NCBI RefSeq assembly: GCF_016651255.1
Contig: NZ_JAEKEG010000102.1
Span: forward strand, 1-45,104
Source of the DNA: Pseudomonas sp. TH10
GTDB taxonomy: Bacteria; Pseudomonadota; Gammaproteobacteria; Pseudomonadales; Pseudomonadaceae
Length of the DNA: 45,104 bases
Reading direction: 5' to 3'
The notes under the pieces are model-generated. The model did not search any database and was not told where the DNA came from. It saw nothing but the letters and a program-made list of their open reading frames with translations. The translations under genes and the position numbers were made by a program. The first letter of the stretch is position 1, and each line of letters begins with the position of its first letter. This document shows positions 19,274 through 28,066 of the stretch, in pieces.

Positions 19274-21634
19274 ATGAGTCCGTTGAACCTCGCTTCACCC
19301 CTTGCCCCCCGACGGCTCAAACGCCTGCCCCTGGCCTTGTTGCTGGCCGGGAGCGCCAGTTGGACCCAGGGTTATGCCGCCGCAACAGCGGACCCTGCAC
19401 CGGCGCCTGCCAGTAAAGTCACGGCTGACGGTTCACAGCTGGAAACCGTGACCGTCACCACTCGACGCCGCGAAGAGAGTTCGCAGGACGTGCCGACGCC
19501 AATGAGTGTGGTCAGCGGCCAGGCGCTGGAGACGCAAAGGGTTTACCGGATCCAGGATTTGCAGCAACTGGTACCCAGCGTCAACGTCGCCTACATGCAT
19601 GCGCGCCAGTCCAGCGTGTCGATTCGCGGGCTGGGCAACAACCCGGCCAGCGATGGCCTGGAAGGCAGCGTCGGCCTGTACATCGACAACGTTTACCTGG
19701 GACGGCCGGGCATGGCGGTCTTCGACCTGATGGACATCGAGCAGCTCGAAGTATTGCGCGGTCCCCAGGGCACGCTGTTCGGCAAGAACACCACGGCCGG
19801 CGTCATCAACATCAGCACCCGCGCACCGACGTTCACGCCGGAGCGCAGCATCGAGACGTCGGTGGGCGAGGACGGATACTTCCAGACCAAAGGCACGGTT
19901 TCCGGCCCCCTGAATGACCAGCTCGCCGGGCGGTTTTCCGCCTATCGCACCCGCAGCGATGGCGACATCAAAAACGAATTCGATGGACACGACTTGAACG
20001 GCGGGTCGCGCGAAGGCTTGCGTGGCCAGCTGCTGTTCAAACCCAATGAATCGTTCAACCTGCGCTGGATCGGTGACTACAACGAAGAAGATTCAAGCGC
20101 CGGCACGCGCGTGCTCTACAACACCGGCGCGACCATCAACGGCGTCAACGTCTATCAGGCGCGGGCCAACGCGGCCGGTGCCACACTGGTCAACGGCTCC
20201 CACCGCAAGGTCAACCTCGACAACGATCAGCGCGTCACAGTGCATCAGGGCGGCACGTCAGTGGAGGCCAACTGGACCTTGCCGAGTGACTTCACGTTAA
20301 CGTCCATCAGCTCCTATCGCTGGTGGAATTTCACCCCGCGTAACGACGACGGCCTGAACGTCGCGGCGACTTACAACGCCGGGGTTTCCGTGGAAGACAA
20401 ACAGTACTCCCAGGAATTTCGCCTGGCCTCGCCCAAAGGCGAATTCTTCGATTACGTGCTCGGTGCGTATTACTTCGGCAACGACCTGGACAACAAAACC
20501 TTCGCCAATTACGGCCCCCAGGCCGACATCTGGAACGGCACGCCGCGCGGTGCGCTGGCCAATGTCGACAGCGTCGGTAACGGCCACATCAAGACCGACA
20601 GTTTTGCGTTGTTCGCCCAAGGCACCTGGCACCTGACTGAGCGCCTGGATTTCACCGCCGGCGTGCGTGGCACCTATGAAGAGAAAAGCGCCTGGGTGAC
20701 GCGGAATGCGCCGGTCGGTGGCGCGGCTGTCACCGGCGCAGCGGCGACCGCACGACGCGGCCGCGCCGGGGCCTATGACTCGGGCGACTTGAATCAGTAC
20801 AGCTCCAGCCCCTCGGGATTGCTGAACCTCAGCTATCGCTTCAACGACGACCTGCTAGGATACGCCACGTTGTCCCACGGCGAGAAATCGGGGGGTGTGA
20901 ACCTGGCAGTGGGCTCCGCTCCAACGGCGGGTGCCGACTCGTTGCTGATCGGTACCGAGCGCGCCAACAACGCCGAACTCGGTTTCAAAAAGCACGCTGT
21001 GGGACCGACGCCTGCAACTCAATGCCAACGTGTTCTGGACCCAGGTCAATGCCTATCAGACCAACGCCTACGACGCCGATAACCGCGTTCAGTACCTGAC
21101 CAACGCCGGTTCCGTGCGCTCGCGCGGCGTTGAAGTCGAAAGCACGCTGATCCCCTTGCGCGGCCTGACCCTGAACATCAACGGATCGTACAACGATGTC
21201 AGTTACCTCTCCTACAAAGATGCGCCGTGCCCGCCTGAAGTCAGCCTGGCACCCGGCGCCCCTGCGTCTTGCGACCTCAGTGGTCATCAAGTGGTCGGTG
21301 CCTCGAAATGGATCGGCAACGCCAACGGCGAATACAAATGGAATCTGGATAACGGCTTCGAACCGTACGTTACCGCCAGCTACGCGTTCCGCTCAAAAGC
21401 CGTGGGCACGGTCGAGGATTCGGATTACGGCCAGATCCCGAGCTACGCGGTGGTCAACCTCTCTACCGGCCTGCGCGGCGACTTCAACCAGGGCCAGTGG
21501 GACATCTCGCTGTGGCTGAAAAACGCCTTCGACAAAACCTACTACACCACCCTGTGGACCGGCGGCAACGGCGGTTATGAAGCCTGCTCGGCACGCCTCG
21601 GACTTTGGGTGTGACCGGCCGTTATGACTTCTGA
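19274..21634 (+). CDS. TonB-dependent outer-membrane receptor (two apparent frameshifts)
   Basis: The ATG at 19274 follows AGGAG (19262-19266). A signal peptide (MSPLNLASPLAPRRLKRLPL to GYAAA) leads to a TonB box-like ETVTVTTRRREE. The plug domain (PTPMSVVSGQALETQ, RGPQGTLFGKNTTAGVIN) and a long barrel with alternating strands follow. Two frame breaks are seen. An extra A in the run 20987-20991 is followed at once by a good frame (LQLNANVFWTQVNAYQ), and one base is missing near 21582-21590, after which the sequence ends as expected for a barrel (TLGVTGRYDF, terminal Phe) at TGA 21632-21634. Repaired it has 786 residues. It would import a scarce ligand, perhaps a sulfur compound, with the TonB-ExbBD set just downstream. 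Confidence 0.85.
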
Positions 21635-21938
21635 TAACCCGGCAGACCAGCGCCAGTCGCTGATCAATGCTGGAAAAAGGCGCCAAAAACCATGCTTGCA
21701 GGGAATGTTTTTAATGCCTGAAAAGCATGGCGAGCCTGCCCGTCGACGGGAGTCCTTGCAGAACAAGGCCTACAGGCCATCGAAGATTTCGCATATTCGT
21801 TTTCGGTCTATTCCTAACTTTAAAGATTACTTTAAGAGATAAGCGTCTAGCCCAATGATTCACCCATCGATACGTCGTACGGGGGATGTCGGGTCCGGCC
21901 TATCGGGTTATTCGCAAAGAGACCGCAGGAGTAAAGCA
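21635..21938 (+). promoter_or_regulatory. tonB leader region with operator-like block
   Basis: This 304-bp gap has no convincing gene. At 21811-21845 it holds TTCCTAACTTTAAAGATTAC followed by TTTAAGAGATAAGCG. The last 11 bases repeat almost exactly the atsR/atsB upstream block (AGAGATAAGCG, 6314-6324). A promoter for tonB-exbB-exbD is probably here. Confidence 0.45.
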
Positions 21939-22748
21939 ATGGGTAATGTCCAGACCGCCGCCAGTGCACAAGAGGTGCTGTGGCGCCAGGGTCCAGGTGG
22001 CGAGTTGGTCGACCTCGGCCGGGTACATCGCGTGCCTTTGGGGCAGCAGCGTTTGCAGCGCGCCCCAAGGGGCATCCTCAGCCGCCGGGAAACAATTTTG
22101 CTGGGGGTGCTGGCACTGCTCGTGCACGGTGCGGTGATCTATTGGGTCAACCAGCAGCCGACCGCCGTGTTGCCGGTGGTGCCGCCGGAGATTCCGCCGA
22201 TGACCATCGAGTTTTCGCAACCGGCACCGCCCGTGGTCGAGCCGCCACCACCACCGCCACCTGTTCAAGAGGTGGTCGAGCCACCCCGCCGGTTGAAGAC
22301 GAACTGGCAGTGAAACCGCCACCACCGAAACCGATTCCCAAGCCGAAACCGGTCGCCAAACCGATTCCGAAGCCGGTGCCCAAAGCGGTTCAACAACCAC
22401 CAGCGCCGCCACAGCCGGCCGCGCCTGTTGCGGCCCCGGCGCCCCCGCTCCCCTGCGCCAGCACCCGTGACGCCGGCATCGGCCAACGCCGGGTACCTGA
22501 AAACCCGGCGCCGGAATACCCCTCGCTGGCTCAAGCGGCGCGGTTGGGAAGGCACGGTGTTGTTACGGGTCCATGTGCTCGCCAGCGGCAAGCCGGGTGA
22601 GATCCAGATCCAGAAAAGCAGCGGTCGCGAGGCCCTCGATGAGGCGGCCCTGAGCGCCGTGAAACGCTGGAGCTTCGTGCCCGCCAAGCAGGGTGATGTC
22701 GCCCAGGATGGCTGGGTCAGCGTGCCCATCGATTTCAAGATTCATTAA
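21939..22748 (+). CDS. tonB: TonB energy-transducing protein (four apparent frameshifts)
   Basis: Start ATG 21939 with AGGAG upstream. A cytoplasmic N-terminus precedes one membrane helix (ETILLGVLALLVHGAVIYWV). A long periplasmic Pro-rich segment (PAPPVVEPPPPPPP; KPPPPKPIPKPKPVAKPIP) and the TonB C-terminal domain follow (NPAPEYPSLAQ, RGWEGTVLLRVHVLASGKPG, SSGREALDEAALSAVKRWSF). The frame changes four times: loss of C at 22284-22287, gain at 22450-22453, loss of A at 22500-22503 and gain of G near 22536. The net change is zero, giving 269 residues. It links inner-membrane ExbB/ExbD to receptors, most likely the one directly upstream. Confidence 0.82.
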
Positions 22749-22792
22749 ACAGAAACCTATTTCACGCGAAACGTTTACACGAGGAATTCATC

Positions 22793-23516
22793 ATGACGTT
22801 ATTGGCATCTCCACTTGAGTCCATCGAAAGCGCGGTGATCTGGCTGCTGGTGGTTTTTCCGTGGCCACCTGGGGCCTGGCCTTGCTCAAGGGCGTGCAGT
22901 TTGGCCGCCTGAAAGCGCAGGATCGCAAGTTCCACAAGCAGTTCTGGGCGGCGTCGAGCCTTGATTCAGCGGCGGAGTTGGCCGAGACCCAGCCAGGCGC
23001 TGCGGCGCGGGTGGCTCAGGCCGGCTACGCGGCGATCCAGGTCGGTGAAGCGCCACACGCGGCGGATCTGAGCCAGGCGATCAACCATCAGGATCGCCTC
23101 GAGCGGGCCCTGCGTCAGCAGATCGTGCGAGAGCGCCGCTCGCTGGAAACCGGGCTGGCAGTGGTGGCAAGTATTGGCAGCACGTCGCCGTTCATTGGTT
23201 TGTTCGGCACGGTGTGGGGGATCATGGAAGCGTTGAAAGGCATCAGCGCGGCAGGCTCGGCCAGCCTCGAAACCGTGGCAGGGCCGATTGGCGCGGCACT
23301 GGTTGCGACCGGTGTGGGGATCGCCGTCGCGGTGCCGGCAGTACTGGTTTACAACTACTTTTGCGGCGCCTGAAACTGACGGCGGCGGACCTGGACGACT
23401 TCGCCCATGACTTCTACAGCCTGGCGCAAAAGAGTTCGTTCCGTGTGCTGGTCCACCCGACGGCGCACAAGGCTGCTGCGCCGGGCAACGCGCAAAAAGT
23501 GAAGGAGGCGTCCTGA
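22793..23516 (+). CDS. exbB: ExbB / MotA-TolQ-ExbB proton channel protein (two apparent frameshifts)
   Basis: The ATG at 22793 has GAGGA upstream and encodes MTLLASPLESIESAVIWLLVV. The frame breaks at once in TTTTT (22854-22858); with one more T it reads FSVATWGLALLKGVQFGRLK. The core signature of the family follows: ASIGSTSPFIGLFGTVWGIM and GPIGAALVATGVGIAVAVPA. A second break in TTTT (23359-23362) is repaired by one T to give YNYFLRRLKLTAADLDDF and the end at 23514-23516. Repaired length is 241 residues, normal for ExbB. It forms the proton-driven motor with ExbD and TonB, and exbD starts one base after its stop. Confidence 0.85.
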
Positions 23517-23517
23517 T

Positions 23518-23919
23518 ATGGCCTTCTCCACGCAAGACAGTGATGAGGTGCTGAGCGAGATCAACGTCACACCGCTGGTAGACGTCATGCTGGTGTTGCT
23601 GGTGGTGTTTATCGTCACCGCGCCGCTGCTGACTAACGCCATTCCGATCAACCTGCCCAAGACCGAAGCCGTGGCGCCGGTAGAGCAGAAAGATCCACTG
23701 GTGGTGAGCATCGATGGCGCCGGCAAGCTGTTTATCAATAAGGATGAAATCCAGCCTGATTTGCTGGAGTTCAACCTAAAGTCGGCCAAGGCCAAGGACC
23801 CCGAGGTGCGCGTGCAATTGCAGGCGGATGACGGGGTGAATTACGGCGAAGTGGCGCGCGCCATGGCTTCGATTGAGCGGGCGGGGATTACCAAGTTGTC
23901 GGTGATCACCGCGCGTTAA
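23518..23919 (+). CDS. exbD: ExbD proton-motive-force accessory protein
   Basis: A 133-residue, intact ExbD/TolR-family protein. A short cytoplasmic N-terminus (MAFSTQDSDEVLSEINVTPL) leads to one membrane helix. It carries the conserved aspartate of the proton path in VTPLVDVMLVLLVVFIVTAP, then a periplasmic domain (LPKTEAVAPVEQKDPLVVSI; VRVQLQADDGVNYGEVARAM). It is coupled to exbB by a one-base gap and is the last gene of tonB-exbB-exbD, followed by a terminator. Unlike tonB and exbB it shows no indels. Confidence 0.93.
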   Translation: MAFSTQDSDEVLSEINVTPLVDVMLVLLVVFIVTAPLLTNAIPINLPKTEAVAPVEQKDPLVVSIDGAGKLFINKDEIQPDLLEFNLKSAKAKDPEVRVQLQADDGVNYGEVARAMASIERAGITKLSVITAR

Positions 23920-23937
23920 CAGAATTTACGTTTTTCC

Positions 23938-23973
23938 GGGGCCGTCTCCTTGGCAGGGTGCGGCCCTTTTTTT
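23938..23973 (+). terminator. Rho-independent terminator after exbD
   Basis: GGGGCCG and CGGCCC pair across a loop and are followed by TTTTTTTT, 20 bp after the exbD stop. Confidence 0.8.
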
Positions 23974-23989
23974 TGCCTGAAAAAACACC

Positions 23990-24057
23990 TCGCAGGCTGC
24001 GATTTTTTTGTCTTTTACAAACAAGATCAAAAGAGCGCAGCCTGCGGCAGCTCCTAC
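23990..24057. repeat. REP-like inverted repeat (GCAGGCTGCGA type)
   Basis: GCAGGCTGCGATTTTTTTG on one side and GCGCAGCCTGCGGCAGCTCC on the other can form a stem, with a loop holding GATCAAAAG. It is the second REP family of this window. Confidence 0.7.
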
Positions 24058-24078
24058 GGTGTTATTCGATAGTGATCT

Positions 24079-24114
24079 TAATAAATAGCTTCTTATTCCT
24101 TAACGAATATAAAT
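24079..24114. promoter_or_regulatory. Candidate sulfur-starvation operator, serine hydrolase promoter
   Basis: AATAAATAGCTTCTTATTCC then TTAACGAATATAAAT. It shares AATAAATA..GCTTCTT..ATTC.TTAA with 43456-43494 in the same orientation. It contains the inverted repeat TTATTC/GAATA with a 6-base spacer and lies 48 bp before the ATG at 24162. Confidence 0.45.
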
Positions 24115-24161
24115 CCTCTCCCTATACTTGTTCAGGAACAGACACGCAGGAGAGCTCCCCC

Positions 24162-24743
24162 ATGCGCAACGAATCAATTCGCTACCTGATTGTGCCGGGC
24201 TGGCAAGGATCGCTAGAAGATCATTGGCAAAGCCACTGGCAGAACAGCCTGCCGAACAGCGCGCGGGTCGAGCAGGCCGATTGGCTGACGCCGCGCCGTG
24301 AGGATTGGGTCGCCGCGCTGGCCGAGGCAATTGCCGCCGACAGCACGCCGGTCATCCTCATCGCGCACAGCTTGGGCTGCATTACCGTTGCCCACTGGGC
24401 GGCCACTGCGCCCTTGCAGTACCTGCGTCAGGTACGCGGCGCCTTGCTGGTCGCACCCGCAGATGTCGAGCGTCCGGCGTGCGTGCCCGCCTTGCGCAAC
24501 TTCGCACCGATTCCGACCGACCTGCTGCCGTTTCCGAGTCAGGTGGTCAGCTCCGACAACGACGCCGCCGTCAGTGCGCCGCGAGCCTTGGAGCTGGCGC
24601 GTAACTGGGGCGCCGAGGCGGGGATCCTCGCCGGTGCCGGACACATCAACGTGAAGTCCGGGCATCAGCGTTGGGAGCAGGGTTTTGCCTATCTCTATCG
24701 CCTGCAAAACCGTATGGAACACCACGCCCGCCGCCGCGCCTGA
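24162..24743 (+). CDS. RBBP9/YdeN-family serine hydrolase
   Basis: A 193-residue small alpha/beta hydrolase. The ATG at 24162 has CAGGAGAG upstream; an in-frame extension to 23958 would run through the repeat and promoter. It begins MRNESIRYLIVPGWQGSLEDHWQ, with the PGW(x)GS and HW features of the RBBP9/YdeN family, the nucleophile in LIAHSLGCIT, Asp in SSDND and His in GAGHIN. The physiological ester or peptide substrate is not known. Its promoter carries the operator-like block, and a sigma54 activator follows after 55 bp, so the two genes are probably co-transcribed and linked to sulfur limitation. Confidence 0.85.
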   Translation: MRNESIRYLIVPGWQGSLEDHWQSHWQNSLPNSARVEQADWLTPRREDWVAALAEAIAADSTPVILIAHSLGCITVAHWAATAPLQYLRQVRGALLVAPADVERPACVPALRNFAPIPTDLLPFPSQVVSSDNDAAVSAPRALELARNWGAEAGILAGAGHINVKSGHQRWEQGFAYLYRLQNRMEHHARRRA

Positions 24744-24798
24744 TTTGTTTTTTCTTTGATCGCCCCCGTCTCCCGGCGGTTTTGGGCGGGAGTCTGCC

Positions 24799-25740
24799 AT
24801 GAGTTTTGAAACTTTCGGTCAGCCGTTGCTGACCTTCCCCGATGCGGAAAAAAGCCCTCTGAGCATTCGCGCCAAGGCGCTGGTGTTTGTCGACCCGCGT
24901 TCACGGCAGTTGCGCCAAGAGCTCGAGCAATTGGCGCCGCGTGCGATTTGCGTGCTGATTCGTGGCGAGACCGGTAGCGGCAAGGAGCTGCTGGCGCGGC
25001 ACATCCATCGCGCCAGCGATCGCAGCGGGCTTTTCGTGTCGGTCAATTGCGGTGCAATCAGCCCGACCTATGCGGATGCCGAATTGTTCGGTTACGCCGC
25101 CGGCAGCTACACCGGGGCAGCGAGCAGCCGCGCGGGCTGGTTTGGGTCGGCGAACGGCGGCACCTTGTACCTGGATGAGATCGGCGACCTGCCGCTGCCT
25201 ATTCAGATCAAATTGCTGGCGGCCCTGGAAAATCATGAGGTCACCCGCGTGGGCGCTCATCAGCCAAGCCCGGTGGACGTGCGATTGGTGGCCGCCACCA
25301 GCATTGACCTGGCGCAAGCCGTAGCTGCCGGGAAATTCCACGAACGTTTGTATCACTACCTCAGCGAAGGCCAGCTGGAGCTACCGGCGTTACGTGATCG
25401 AGTGGGCGATATTCTGTCATTGTCCGAATACTTCCTCGGCATCTATAGCCAGCGCCTGGACTTGCCGGTGCCGTTGATCAGCGAGGCGGCGCAGCAAGTG
25501 CTGGAGCAGCACAGTTGGCCGGGCAATACCCGGGAGCTGGAGAACGTTATTCATTTTGCGTTGCTGGTCAGTACGGGCGACGAGATTCTGCCGGAGCATT
25601 TGAATTTGCCGACGGTGCCGAGTGCGCTTGAGCAAATTGAACGGCAGCTCAGGCATGTTCTCGCAAAGGGTTCCGATAACGAGAAGGCTGCCTTGAAGCT
25701 ATTGCTCCAGCAAAGCGGGCTCCTACAGAAAAGTGCGTGA
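24799..25740 (+). CDS. Sigma54-dependent activator (SfnR-like AAA+ protein, no visible HTH)
   Basis: A 313-residue protein that is almost entirely a sigma54-interacting AAA+ domain. Walker A is GETGSGKE (about 56-63), the sigma54-contact loop is GSYTGA (102-107) in place of the usual GAFTGA, Walker B is GGTLYLDEIGDL (120-131), and sensor II surrounds WPGNTRELENVIHFA. There is no N-terminal sensory domain, as in SfnR, the activator of sulfone and sulfonate use in Pseudomonas. The C-terminus ends about 40 residues after LPTVPSALEQIERQLRH with no recognisable Fis-type helix-turn-helix. The last codons overlap a REP-like GCGGGCTCCTACAG, so the tail may have been replaced. The sfnR-like role is inferred from architecture and neighbours. 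Confidence 0.8.
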   Translation: MSFETFGQPLLTFPDAEKSPLSIRAKALVFVDPRSRQLRQELEQLAPRAICVLIRGETGSGKELLARHIHRASDRSGLFVSVNCGAISPTYADAELFGYAAGSYTGAASSRAGWFGSANGGTLYLDEIGDLPLPIQIKLLAALENHEVTRVGAHQPSPVDVRLVAATSIDLAQAVAAGKFHERLYHYLSEGQLELPALRDRVGDILSLSEYFLGIYSQRLDLPVPLISEAAQQVLEQHSWPGNTRELENVIHFALLVSTGDEILPEHLNLPTVPSALEQIERQLRHVLAKGSDNEKAALKLLLQQSGLLQKSA

Positions 25741-25900
25741 TTTCCTGTATGAACAAAATGGAATATCAACGTGAATAAACGTTATTGTCCTGGAATAAAA
25801 AATCCCGGTATTGTCCGACCCACGCCAGCGATATCACTTCACTGGCACACGTATTAATGCCGTCGTCGATGACGACCGTGATTTTCGATAAGGACACTGC

Positions 25901-26683
25901 ATGAAAAAGGTTCTGTTGTTTACCGCATTGGCGGCTGCTCTGACTGCTTCCCTGGCCAACGCTGGCGAGAAACTGGTGGTTGCCGCGACCCCGGTTCCGC
26001 ACGCTGAAATCCTTGAGCTGATCAAACCGACCCTCGCCAAAGAAGGCGTGGATCTGGAAATCAAAGTCTTCACCGACTACGTTCAGCCGAACGTACAAGT
26101 CGATCAGAAGCGTCTGGACGCCAACTACTTCCAGACCCTGCCGTACCTGAACAGCTTCAACGAAGGCAAAGGCACTAACCTGGTGACCGTGATCGGCGTG
26201 CACGTCGAACCGTTCGGTGGCTACTCCAAGAAGGTCAAAAGCCTGGCTGAACTGAAAGACGGCGCGACCATCGCTATCCCGAACGAAGGCAGCAACAGCG
26301 GCCGTGCCCTGATCCTGCTGCAGAAGGCTGGCCTGATCGAGTTGAAAGACCCGAAAAACGCTCTGGCCACCCCGAAGGACATTGCCAAGAACCCGCATAA
26401 CTTCAAGTTCAAGGAACTCGAATCGGCCATGCTGCCGCGGGTTCTGGATCAGGTCGATCTGGACATGATCAACACCAACTACGCGCTGGAAGCCGGCCTG
26501 AACCCGGCTAAAGACGCCCTGGTCATCGAAGGTGCCGACTCGCCTTACGTGAACTTCCTGGTGGCCCGTCCGGACAATAAGGACAGCGTTGCCATTCAGA
26601 AGCTGGCCAAGGCGTTGACCAGTCCTGAAGTGAAAGCGTTCATTGCGAAGAAATACAGCGGCGCGGTACTGCCTGCGTTCTGA
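25901..26683 (+). CDS. MetQ/NlpA-family substrate-binding protein
   Basis: A 260-residue periplasmic binding protein of the MetQ type. The signal peptide MKKVLLFTALAAALTASLAN ends ANA before GEKLVVAATP. There is no lipobox cysteine, so it is probably soluble rather than a lipoprotein. Family stretches are TPVPHAEILELIKP, DANYFQTLPYLNSFN, AIPNEGSNSGRALILLQKAG and DMINTNYALEAGL. No metN or metI gene adjoins it, so it probably works with a remote permease or with the metNI at 34295-36049. The ligand may be methionine or another organosulfur compound. A terminator follows. Confidence 0.85.
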   Translation: MKKVLLFTALAAALTASLANAGEKLVVAATPVPHAEILELIKPTLAKEGVDLEIKVFTDYVQPNVQVDQKRLDANYFQTLPYLNSFNEGKGTNLVTVIGVHVEPFGGYSKKVKSLAELKDGATIAIPNEGSNSGRALILLQKAGLIELKDPKNALATPKDIAKNPHNFKFKELESAMLPRVLDQVDLDMINTNYALEAGLNPAKDALVIEGADSPYVNFLVARPDNKDSVAIQKLAKALTSPEVKAFIAKKYSGAVLPAF

Positions 26684-26707
26684 TTTGTCCGCTAACCGCA
26701 TTACGGT

Positions 26708-26747
26708 TGCAAACGCCGACGGCTGATAGAGCGTCGGCGTTTTTTTA
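26708..26747 (+). terminator. Rho-independent terminator after the MetQ-like gene
   Basis: AACGCCGACG and CGTCGGCGTT form a 10-bp stem around a short loop and are followed by a T run. Confidence 0.88.
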
Positions 26748-26962
26748 TGCCCCCGAAAAGCATCTCTGACAGGTGTCAGCCATTGGATTTGAGTGCGGGA
26801 ATGGACATCGGGCCTTCAACCCGGTGCTGATGCGGTTCAACAGCCCGGCGCGGCAGTAGCATAATCGGTTTATTTGACGCCCATCAGAGGCACCCTTGGA
26901 ACCCTGTTCTAAGCTCACAGTCGTATCGTCACTTGCACGTTCGTACACAGGAAGGAGTCTGC

Positions 26963-28066
26963 ATGGCGAGTCCCGGATTGAAAACAGCGGTCATGCTGAG
27001 CCTGTTCACTTTGCTCGCCGCGTGTGGGGAGAAAAAAGCCCCGCAGGAATACCTGCCGCGCGTCTTCGTGCAAGAGGTCAAGCCCGCGGAATACGCGGCT
27101 GCCGTGACCCTCACCGGCGATGTGCAGGCGCGCGTGGAGACTGAATTGTCGTTCCGCGTCGGCGGCAAGATCATCCAGCGCATGGTCGATGTCGGTGACC
27201 GCGTGACCGCCAAACAAGTGCTGGCCAAACTCGATCCCAAGGATTTGCAGACAAACGTCGACTCGGCTCAGGCCCAAGTGGTCGCTGAACAGGCGCGGGT
27301 CAAGCAGACTGCTGCGGCGTTCGTGCGCCAGCAAAAACTGTTGCCCAAGGGGTATACCAGCCAGAGCGAATACGATTCCGCACAAGCGGCGTTGCGCAGT
27401 AGCCAAAGCGCATTGACGGCCGCCCAGGCTCAGTTGGCCAATGCGCGTGAACAACTGAGCTACACCTCGTTGATCGCTGACGCACCCGGCGTGATTACTG
27501 CGCGCCAGGCTGAAGTCGGCCAGGTGGTGCAGGCCACGGTGCCGATTTTCAGCCTGGCCCGGGATGGCGAGCGCGATGCGGTGTTCAACGTCTATGAATC
27601 GCTGCTGACCGAAGCCCCGGAAGACAAGACGGTGGTCGTCAGCCTGCTGGACAACCCGGCAATCAAGACCACCGGCACCGTTCGCGAAGTCACGCCTGCG
27701 GTCTCTGCACAAACCGGCACCGTACAGGTCAAGGTCACGCTTCATGATTTGCCTGATGGCATGCAATTGGGTTCTGTGGTGAGTGCCACGGCCAAGACCC
27801 CGGGCAAGTCTGCCGTGGTGCTGCCGTGGTCGGCGCTGACCAAAAACATCAGCGAGCCTGCAGTGTGGCGAGTGGACGGGGAGGGCAAGGCGCAACTGCA
27901 CACGGTCACTGTCGGCCGATACCTGACCGGTAAAGTCATCATCAGCGACGGCTTGAATGCGGGCGACAAAGTCATCATCGCCGGCGGGCAATTGTTGCAC
28001 CCTGGGGTAAAAGTGGAAATCGCCGAGAACACCTACAAGGATCTGGAAGTGGGGAACCAGCCATGA
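26963..28066 (+). CDS. RND efflux periplasmic adaptor, first of two (TriA-like)
   Basis: A 367-residue membrane-fusion lipoprotein. The ATG at 26963 follows GGAAGGAG. The signal ends LLAAC at the lipidated cysteine. It has a lipoyl half (GKIIQRMVDVGDRVTAKQVL), a long alpha-hairpin rich in Ala/Gln (about 95-170) and a beta-barrel ending TVGRYLTGKVIISDGLNAGD. It starts a three-gene operon with a second adaptor and an RND pump; the stop overlaps the next ATG by four bases. Two adaptors plus one pump is the arrangement of P. aeruginosa TriABC, which exports triclosan with OpmH. The substrate here is not known. Confidence 0.88.
   Translation: MASPGLKTAVMLSLFTLLAACGEKKAPQEYLPRVFVQEVKPAEYAAAVTLTGDVQARVETELSFRVGGKIIQRMVDVGDRVTAKQVLAKLDPKDLQTNVDSAQAQVVAEQARVKQTAAAFVRQQKLLPKGYTSQSEYDSAQAALRSSQSALTAAQAQLANAREQLSYTSLIADAPGVITARQAEVGQVVQATVPIFSLARDGERDAVFNVYESLLTEAPEDKTVVVSLLDNPAIKTTGTVREVTPAVSAQTGTVQVKVTLHDLPDGMQLGSVVSATAKTPGKSAVVLPWSALTKNISEPAVWRVDGEGKAQLHTVTVGRYLTGKVIISDGLNAGDKVIIAGGQLLHPGVKVEIAENTYKDLEVGNQP

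Noticed and set aside
22428..22748. Separate short gene encoding only a TonB C-terminal domain
   Set aside because: It is the continuation of tonB after frame breaks; the Pro-rich part and membrane helix precede it in other frames.
25845..25865. TGGCACACGTATTAATGCC as a sigma54 promoter before the MetQ-like gene
   Set aside because: The -24 half is good, but the GC of the -12 half is not at the required spacing.
25766..26701. Minus-strand frame of 311 codons
   Set aside because: Antisense to the well-supported MetQ-like gene and its terminator; no motif seen.
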